A stretch of 56,969 bases of DNA, from NCBI GenBank assembly GCA_903885965.1, contig CAISKQ010000024.1:1-56969 (forward strand), given 5' to 3'. The notes under the pieces are model-generated. The model was not told the DNA's origin. It did not search any database and worked only from the letters and a program-made list of their open reading frames with translations. A program made the translations under genes and the position numbers. Positions within the stretch are counted from its first letter, which is position 1. Each line of letters starts with the position of its first letter. Below are positions 51,351 to 56,969 of this stretch, piece after piece. This DNA comes from an uncultured bacterium (GTDB lineage Bacteria > Patescibacteriota > Minisyncoccia > Moranbacterales > GWC2-37-73).

Positions 51351-51454
51351 ATACCAACTTAACTTAATTAGTTGTAGTTTACTATCCCGGAGCTAAGCTC
51401 CGAATCGGAGCTTAGCTCCGTCCCAATATAACACTGATTTAGTTAATTCGGTAT
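51351..51454. repeat. MITE-like palindromic element
   Basis: Outer ends ATACCAACTTAACTTAATTAG and (on the other strand) ATACCGAATTAACTAAATCAG match as imperfect terminal repeats. The core is a perfect pair of 15-bp arms (51388-51402, CGGAGCTAAGCTCCG; 51406-51420) around AAT. It ends 17 bp after the ABC gene stop codon. Confidence 0.55.
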
Positions 51455-51470
51455 AACTTGCCAAATTTTA

Positions 51471-52295
51471 CTAAAACTTCTGCATCTCCCAAAGCTCATA
51501 AAGTCTGCCCTTGGAGGCATAGAGCTCATTGAAACTGCCAGACTCAATGATGCGGCCTTTTTCAATCACAAGAATTTTGTCCATTTCGCGAATAGTAGTC
51601 AAGCGGTGCGCAATAACCACAGCTGTGACTTTTTTGAGAAATTTGTGAAGCGAATCTTTGATTTTTTCTTCTGATTCCAAGTCCAAATGCGAAGTAGCTT
51701 CATCTAAAAATAAGATTTCCGGTTGCTTGAAAACCGCCCTGGCAATGCCAAGTCTTTGACGCTCGCCGCCGGAAAGCTTAATGCCCTTTTCACCAATGAA
51801 TGTTTCCAAACCCAAAGGAAGTTTGCTGACAAAATCAGTCACGTGCGCAATGTTGAGCGCTTTTTCTAATTCTTTTTCATCATGCTTTCTCCAATTAGCA
51901 ATGGTAATGTTTTCGCGTAGCGTAAAATTGAAAACTTCCGTATCTTGCAAAACCACACCAACCTGTTTGAAATATGATCGCTTTTTTATTTTCCGCAAAG
52001 GGATATCATCAAAAAGAATTTCCCCTTCATAACTTTCATTTTCTTTGAGTAGCAATTTCATCAAAGTCGATTTGCCAGCCCCAGAAAGACCCACAACCCC
52101 AACTCGCTCGCCGCGCTTGATTTCAAAAGAAACATTATTAAGTATTTGTTTTTCTCCATAAGCAAAAGACAAATTATCGATGGTTATTTTTTTCCAATCT
52201 TTTGGCAAATCTATCTTTCCCTTGTCATCTTCAATTAAAATTGGCTCGTTTAGGGTTCGCTGCATGCGAGCGATGCCATATTTACAAACAATCAA
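51471..52295 (-). pseudogene. ABC exporter, ATPase half of a broken gene
   Basis: The ATPase domain is complete: Walker A GLSGAGKST, Q-loop VVLQDTEVF, signature LSGGERQR, Walker B EILFLDEAT and H-loop VIAHRLTTI. Upstream in the same frame the sequence continues GLLVLFNGYFNALATSVEELSEA, the last membrane helix of an exporter, without a start codon. The N-terminal membrane half is in another frame at 52364-52924. Compared with the ~580 residues of a normal half-transporter, about 100 residues of the membrane domain are missing, so this is a deletion plus frameshift, not a simple sequencing slip. Confidence 0.8.
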
Positions 52296-52363
52296 ATCCT
52301 GCGTGGCTTCAGAAAGTTCTTCAACTGAGGTTGCCAGCGCATTAAAATAGCCATTAAAGAGAA

Positions 52364-52924
52364 CTAGCAGTCCAAATAAACAACCATCACAAAACCAATG
52401 AGTCTATCAATATGGCTCAAAATGAAAATCATTCCAATGAAGTTAACACCAATTTGAATAAAGCTATTAATCCACATTTGTAAAATCCGACTCAAGCCAT
52501 CTCCGCCTTTCTGAATTCTCTTCATCTTATTACCAACATTTCCTTTTTCATGCCAAGCAACATCAAGCAAGGAAAGATGTTTGACCATCTCAAACTGACT
52601 GTCGAGCGAAACTTTTTCCGCAATCCGATAACCAATATATTTTGCAGAAAATCTCAAGGAATGATTCACGAAGTACGCAATAACCATCAGAAGAATAATC
52701 CTCCAGAAGTATTCCAACGATTGCCCTGCACTATATTTGCTGAAAAAAGTTATAATCAAGGCAAAGCCATAAGCAATATATAGATTTGAAATATCACTAA
52801 CAAGCCGAAGCAACGACGCAACCAAAAAACGCCATCTATATGGCTTTAAAAATTTTCCAATATCTTTTATAAGTGACCAGCTTGAATAGTCAATCAAGTC
52901 AGTTTCTATCTTTTCTGCTGGCAT
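52364..52924 (-). pseudogene. ABC exporter, N-terminal membrane half of the broken gene
   Basis: The 186 residues carry about four membrane helices and the exporter coupling segment (QFEMVKHLSLLDVAWHEKGNVGNKMKRIQKG, cited in part). They end LIGFVMVVYLDC where the frame is lost. The remainder of the membrane domain is deleted, and the ATPase resumes in the +1 frame. The gene follows DUF5654 by 9 bp and was probably co-transcribed. Confidence 0.8.
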
Positions 52925-52933
52925 AATCTTTGT

Positions 52934-53260
52934 TTATTTCTTTTTTTTGGTAACTTCTTTTTCTTCTTTTTTCACAATCTCCTTCTCCTTCTTTTCAACT
53001 TTGAAAATTCTGGACAAGTACAATGACATTATCACTACCACGACCGTCACAGCGATAGCGTAGAGGAATTTTGCTTGCAAACCATTTCGAGGATCGGAAA
53101 AAAATCTTTCAATAAAAGCTTTGATTGCCTCGTTCCAAGCCAAACCAGCAACGAGTCCAAAACTTGTGAGAATATATCCTAAAGTTTTTTCGCGAATTTC
53201 TCGTTCGAGTTCAATTCCCCTGTCCTTAATTGTTACCATCTTCTCCTTGATTTGTTTCAT
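52934..53260 (-). CDS. DUF5654 family membrane protein
   Basis: The 108-residue protein carries the family stretch REIREKTLGYILTSFGLVAGLAWNEAIKAFI (cited in part), with two membrane helices (the second LYAIAVTVVVVIMSLYLS) and a lysine/glutamate-rich tail. The family is of unknown function and frequent in CPR and archaeal genomes. It sits just before the broken ABC gene. Confidence 0.75.
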   Translation of the reverse strand: MKQIKEKMVTIKDRGIELEREIREKTLGYILTSFGLVAGLAWNEAIKAFIERFFSDPRNGLQAKFLYAIAVTVVVVIMSLYLSRIFKVEKKEKEIVKKEEKEVTKKKK

Positions 53261-53330
53261 ATACGTAGTTTAGGTTTACGCAACCAATGTTAATTTTCTT
53301 TCAATAACATCAATCCTAAAACCTAAATTG

Positions 53331-54014
53331 TTAAAAAAGTTTATTTTCTATTTTTTCAAAAGTCATCTTGCGATACACCGCTCTGGTCGTCTCAACATCT
53401 CGCTTACAATATTCCAAAATGTCATTGACTTTTCCATCGGCAAAAAACTGCGCCACTTGGCTGCCATCAATTCCTTCATCTTTTGGTGATGGAATGTCCA
53501 GCGCCAAGGCAAGTTTTTCAAGGCCAATTGAGCTATTGCTCCATTTTGCCCACTCGCGCATCGTGTCAAAAATAGGATAATTTCGATAACGCGCAAAATT
53601 GAGTTCATAGGCAGGTTTAACATCCAGCACAATCGAGCGTTGATAAATGAAGCGCAAATCAAAATCCATCACGTTGTGACCAACAAATTGCACACCATAA
53701 TCTGGCCCGCCATAACCACCCCGCGAAGGTGAACTAATGGAATCGACAATTTCCCAAAAACGTTTCAGCGTTTGGCGTTCATCATTTTCGTGATAAAGCG
53801 TTTCCGGCGCGCCATCATCAATCGCAAAACCAATGCACAAAATTCGCCCGAAAGCGCCGTCAAAATTGGTCGCCCCGACAAAAGCTTCGAAAGTTTCGCA
53901 TTCACCTTTTTCACCGCCCTGTTTGGCAACTTTCTTGTCGTAGAGTTTTTGCAAAATTTCCAACTTGTCCTCGCCTGCCGGCAAAGTTTCGATGTCTAAA
54001 AATATTTTTCGCAT
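53331..54014 (-). CDS. Predicted 3'-5' exonuclease, PolB-like DEDDy type
   Basis: The 227-residue protein has the three exonuclease motifs: FLDIETLP (Exo I, DxE), FVGHNVMDFDLRF (Exo II) and YCKRDVETTRAVY (Exo III with the Tyr/Asp pair). This matches the standalone PolB-like exonucleases. A role in DNA repair or RNA trimming is inferred only. A TATAAT box with extended -10 lies ~35 bp upstream. Confidence 0.85.
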   Translation of the reverse strand: MRKIFLDIETLPAGEDKLEILQKLYDKKVAKQGGEKGECETFEAFVGATNFDGAFGRILCIGFAIDDGAPETLYHENDERQTLKRFWEIVDSISSPSRGGYGGPDYGVQFVGHNVMDFDLRFIYQRSIVLDVKPAYELNFARYRNYPIFDTMREWAKWSNSSIGLEKLALALDIPSPKDEGIDGSQVAQFFADGKVNDILEYCKRDVETTRAVYRKMTFEKIENKLF

Positions 54015-54150
54015 AATGTTTAATTTTTCAATTATTATCTTTTAATTATACCATATAAAACAGAAAAACCCACCAACAGATGCGTTTTCTGAGACTATTT
54101 TATTTTTAGAAAAATCAAAAAAATATTTCCTACAACCTACCACCTAATTC

Positions 54151-54744
54151 CTACAAAACTCTGAGCTGTTCCACAATCTTCTCGTATTCTGGGATTGTTT
54201 GAGCCACGAGATTCCAAAAGCGCTTGGAATGATTGAATTCTTTCAGGTGGCAGAGCTCATGGACGATAATATAGTCAGCGTGACGTTGAGGCAAAAGCAG
54301 AATTTTGTAGTTGAAATTAAGGTTACCTTTGGATGAGCAACTTCCCCAGCGGGTTTTTTGATTGCGGATTGCTACACCCTTATAATCAAAACCATAAACC
54401 GCATTGAATTTTTCCAAGCGTTTAGCAACCATTTCGCGAGCATGTTCCTTAAGTTTAAGATACTCCACATGGTCATGACGGGCAAAGAGGCTGTTTCGGC
54501 CAATTTTCTTCATAGCCTTCATTTTTTCCAGAACCCACTCGCCATTTTTGCGGATAAATTCATCCGCGCTCAAAAAGCCCATGCGCCAAGGCAAAGTCAC
54601 CACGCAATTTCCGTCGCAATAAATGGCCAATTTAAGCCTTTTTGCGGTGCGGTGTTTGCGGACGGTATATTCAATTTTCTCGCTGTTAAGCGTTATTTTC
54701 TTGACAATACCCATATCTTCAATTTCGTGGCTTAATATAAACAT
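54151..54744 (-). CDS. YgjP-like zinc metallopeptidase
   Basis: The 197-residue protein has the YgjP/SprT-like core: TRWGSCSSKGNLNFNYKILLLP (cited in part), then the zinc site VHELCHLKEFNHSKRFW with HExxH and the third His downstream. The start at 54744 lies one base after the upstream stop codon, so translation is coupled; an internal ATG at 54714 (MGIVKKITL) is possible. The substrate is unknown. Confidence 0.88.
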   Translation of the reverse strand: MFILSHEIEDMGIVKKITLNSEKIEYTVRKHRTAKRLKLAIYCDGNCVVTLPWRMGFLSADEFIRKNGEWVLEKMKAMKKIGRNSLFARHDHVEYLKLKEHAREMVAKRLEKFNAVYGFDYKGVAIRNQKTRWGSCSSKGNLNFNYKILLLPQRHADYIIVHELCHLKEFNHSKRFWNLVAQTIPEYEKIVEQLRVL

Positions 54745-54745
54745 A

Positions 54746-55933
54746 TCACTGCTTGATTAATGAGTTATACCTTGCCACCGCTTGATTGTAAAGCGTGATA
54801 ACATTATTGTATGATTTCAAATCTTGTTTATATTTTTCAATTGAATTGTTATATTTTTCTACGCCTACGTTAAACTTCTCAAAATTCTGATCATTTTTGA
54901 GCTGGTCCAGGTTATCTTTTTGTTTTTTAAGGTCAGACAGTTCTTGCGTAACATCTATTTTCTGTTTTCCAAGTTGAGTAATATATGTTTTCATTTTTGC
55001 TTTCAATTGAACAACCTCGTTTTCAACTTTTTTTGTTTCCACAACACCATCATACTCTTTTCCAATAGTGCTTTGATATATTTTTACTTGTCCGAGGTCT
55101 CGAAGATTATTTTCCTGCTGTTGATTTTGATCAAAATTTGCAAGTTCCTTGATATCCACGGTTTTGTTGCTCTGAGCATCAAACTGAGGAATGATACCAA
55201 TCTTATTCCCAACACTTGTAGTTTCCCCATAACAGTAACCACTACCATATGTTGAGTAGCTCTTCGGACACTGCACACCAATGGCCATGTGATTGTCTTG
55301 TTCATAAGTGAAAATAGCAACACCATAACCAAGCTTTCTCAGAATTGAAACCGCCAATAAACTCTTGTCGCTGCAGACACCTTGTTGCTCAAAAAGAGTT
55401 TCATATGGATAAAGCATTGTTTCGCTGCCTATTCCAGTTAGAATATTACTGGCTTTTGCATCATCATAGGCAATTGCTTGCACGAAAGCCAGAGTAAGTT
55501 CCACAATTTGGTCACTGCTTAATTTATGCTTTTCTCCAAGCGATTGCAAATTTGCTGCAAGCTGCGAAATTGTTAAATCATTTTCATTAGCCTTCAGAAA
55601 CATTCCATAGTAACCATCTTCCCAATCTGGCGGAATTGTTCCGCTATATGCATAAGATTTTGGCTGCTTTTGATAATAGGTATAGACTGATTGATACAAA
55701 GTTAGCGGTAGTTCATATTTAACACCCTTATAGTTCCAGGAAAATGTCTTAACCACCGACTGCTCTAATTTAGGAAATGGCTGCGCGACAACTTGCTGCA
55801 TTTTTTCTTCAAGCGCCGGAGCAATTTTTGCAAGACTGTGAATGCCTCTTTTTTCAGCAATAAACCAAAGAACACCCGCGATAATCACGAGCTCAAAAAT
55901 GACAACTAGAATCTTTCTTAGCCAGTTTTTCAT
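54746..55933 (-). CDS. Membrane-anchored transglutaminase-like protein with C-terminal coiled coil
   Basis: From the ATG at 55933 (MKNWLRKIL) the product is 395 residues. One N-terminal membrane helix is followed by an extracytoplasmic domain with a papain-like transglutaminase core: the catalytic Cys in EQQGVCSDKSLLAV, the His in QDNHMAIGVQC, and a later polar residue. The last ~120 residues are a coiled coil (LKKQKDNLDQLKNDQ). Such proteins may act as proteases or cross-linkers of surface proteins. It is coupled to the YgjP-like gene. Confidence 0.72.
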   Translation of the reverse strand: MKNWLRKILVVIFELVIIAGVLWFIAEKRGIHSLAKIAPALEEKMQQVVAQPFPKLEQSVVKTFSWNYKGVKYELPLTLYQSVYTYYQKQPKSYAYSGTIPPDWEDGYYGMFLKANENDLTISQLAANLQSLGEKHKLSSDQIVELTLAFVQAIAYDDAKASNILTGIGSETMLYPYETLFEQQGVCSDKSLLAVSILRKLGYGVAIFTYEQDNHMAIGVQCPKSYSTYGSGYCYGETTSVGNKIGIIPQFDAQSNKTVDIKELANFDQNQQQENNLRDLGQVKIYQSTIGKEYDGVVETKKVENEVVQLKAKMKTYITQLGKQKIDVTQELSDLKKQKDNLDQLKNDQNFEKFNVGVEKYNNSIEKYKQDLKSYNNVITLYNQAVARYNSLIKQ

Positions 55934-56083
55934 ATAATCTCTTCTTCGACTCAAACATTAAACGAACCAAACTGAACTCCATGTTCATTACCTTATACAT
56001 ACGAAATCGGAACAAATTTTATTTTAAAAAAGAATATTCAATTTAAACTAAGGATACCAACCTTCCTGGAAAATAGCAAAACA

Positions 56084-56114
56084 AAAAAACCGACCATTCT
56101 CCAGTCGGTTTTTT
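56084..56114. terminator. Terminator after ndk
   Basis: AAAAAACCGAC pairs with GTCGGTTTTTT around a 9-base loop, giving T runs in both directions, 32 bp after the ndk stop codon. Confidence 0.8.
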
Positions 56115-56145
56115 GCGTTTTATTAATCTAGAAACACTAGAAAAA

Positions 56146-56748
56146 TTATTCCAGTATCCCATCAAGATTAATGTCATAAAGCATCTGTTCAGAAATCGAG
56201 CGATAATTAATAATCTCATCCTCGGCAAACCAAATCTTGATTTCTCTTTCAGCTTCCTCGGGTTTATCTGAGCAATGAATCAAATTCCTAACTGCGCGAC
56301 CATCAATTCCGGCAAGGTCATAGGAATCCAAAGTTAAATCTCCACGAATTGTTCCAATGTCTGATGTCAAAGGTTCAGTTCCACCGACAAGTTTAGTTAC
56401 GATTCCAACAGCTTGATTTCCCTCAATAACCATAGCGAGCACAGGGCCACAGGTCATGAAAGTTACTAATTGACCAATGATATCACGACCATATTCAATT
56501 GCTTCTTTTTCCACGGGCATGTTGTTTTCTTGGCGACCCTTTACGATTCTCTCACCTTTTGAAGCAAACCATGCTTCATCCTTGTTATAGTGAGTCCAGC
56601 ACTGCTCAGGCTTCGGCACAAGCAATTTCATCGCGGTAATTTTCAGCCCAGTTCTTTCAAAACGTGAGATAATTTCTCCAATAAAATTTCTTTGAATTGC
56701 ATCCGGCTTGAGGATAACAAATGTTCTTTCTTTTTTTGGGTGCTGCAT
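56146..56748 (-). CDS. ndk: Nucleoside-diphosphate kinase (long form)
   Basis: The 200-residue enzyme moves phosphate between nucleoside triphosphates and diphosphates. The active histidine is His158 in RNLIHCSD, with TFVILKPDAIQR at the start and IRGDL in the middle. It is ~50 residues longer than the usual ~145. One insertion around residues 60-90 (FASKGERIVKGRQENNMPVE) lies between the early helices, and a smaller one precedes the active site. Confidence 0.93.
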   Translation of the reverse strand: MQHPKKERTFVILKPDAIQRNFIGEIISRFERTGLKITAMKLLVPKPEQCWTHYNKDEAWFASKGERIVKGRQENNMPVEKEAIEYGRDIIGQLVTFMTCGPVLAMVIEGNQAVGIVTKLVGGTEPLTSDIGTIRGDLTLDSYDLAGIDGRAVRNLIHCSDKPEEAEREIKIWFAEDEIINYRSISEQMLYDINLDGILE

Positions 56749-56796
56749 GTTTTTTGTAATTAAAATTAAAAAGCGATTAATTCGCTACATGTTCTT

Positions 56797-56824
56797 AGTT
56801 TAGCAAAAAATCAAAATTAATCAA
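56797..56824 (-). promoter_or_regulatory. ndk promoter
   Basis: TTGATT, a 16-bp spacer and TAAACT on the minus strand, ~45 bp before the ATG. The short leader can form AGCGA/TCGCT. Confidence 0.45.
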
Positions 56825-56842
56825 GGACTAGTCTTGTCCAAT

Positions 56843-56910
56843 ACAGAATGACCCCTCAAATGGGTTTCGGTTTCTAACGCAGAATGACCCCCGAAAGAGG
56901 GTCACTCGCT
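56843..56910. repeat. Repeated CAGAATGACCCC motif with hairpin
   Basis: CAGAATGACCCC occurs at 56843-56854 and again at 56880-56891. The second copy continues into a GACCC/GGGTC hairpin. The function is not evident. Confidence 0.5.
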
Positions 56911-56969
56911 TAGATTGCGGATAATGTCTACAATAGTGGTGTATGAAAATCACTATGGAGACCGACCGC

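Noticed and set aside
41773-54748. UGA recoding as glycine, as in some CPR lineages
   Set aside because: Genes end properly at TGA (mntA, and the gene ending at 54746) with new genes starting at once; no essential gene contains an internal TGA.
56943-56969. Nine-codon start of a further plus-strand gene at the right window edge
   Set aside because: An ATG with a TACAAT box just upstream is suggestive, but nine codons are too few to support a call.

Overview
The window looks like a chromosomal segment of an AT-rich Patescibacteria (Candidate Phyla Radiation, CPR) bacterium. The reasons are: the S10/spc ribosomal gene cluster is complete except that rpmD (L30) is missing between rpsE and rplO; several r-proteins carry long lysine/alanine-rich tails; intergenic DNA is very AT-rich; and families common in such genomes are present (DUF5654, cupin-type glucose-6-phosphate isomerase, YgjP-like peptidase, short tandem-repeat coiled-coil proteins). 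UGA works as a normal stop (for example in mntA and the gene ending at 54746), so this is not one of the UGA-recoding lineages. The exact lineage cannot be fixed from the sequence. Almost every gene is on the minus strand.

Layout. (1) 1-13963 is an envelope-glycan region, interrupted by argS: a truncated coiled-coil repeat gene, a GT4 glycosyltransferase, argS, manC (GDP-mannose supply), a GT-C transferase fused to a GH99-like domain, a small exported membrane protein, a GT2-GtrA transferase split by a run of 11 G, a membrane-anchored GH18 enzyme with two chitin-binding-type modules, and a processive GT2 synthase. (2) 13964-15560 is a DDE transposase insertion. (3) 15578-25084 holds housekeeping and envelope genes: cupin GPI, a peptide-type solute-binding protein and secG from one promoter; then an NTase-fold protein, an AI-2E family membrane protein, an M16 peptidase, a NIF3-like protein, a U32 peptidase, ruvX and a small plus-strand membrane protein. 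(4) 25469-39933 is tuf-rpsJ-(S10-spc)-secY-adk-map. (5) 40487-42078 sits between the S10 and str clusters and holds a coiled-coil repeat protein, a PUR-like nucleic-acid-binding protein and a MntA/HepT toxin-antitoxin pair. (6) 42259-45476 is the str operon rpsL-rpsG-fusA. (7) 45838-56748 holds an M50 protease, rpmB, a SWIM-SNF2 helicase, a broken ABC exporter, DUF5654, a PolB-type exonuclease, a YgjP-like peptidase, an anchored transglutaminase-like protein and ndk.

How it fits together. manC, the GT4, GT-C/GH99 and GT2-GtrA genes suggest a mannose-containing surface glycan, with one step possibly switched on and off by slippage in the G tract. The processive GT2 and the chitinase-like GH18 gene overlap and look like a make-and-trim pair for an exported polymer. 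The ribosomal clusters are transcribed from strong promoters, including one with a three-hairpin leader and an intrinsic terminator between rpsJ and rplC.

The least expected signal is not a gene. Many spacers between ribosomal genes are occupied by inverted-repeat elements. One family occurs in seven spacers, keeps a stem with a mostly four-base loop, and ends in the same AATTAGGATATG-type start context. A second family occurs at least three times, and a third ~160-bp element occurs twice, each copy just after the end of a minus-strand gene. Several promoters place the -10 box only 6-7 bases before the start codon, which points to leaderless mRNAs.
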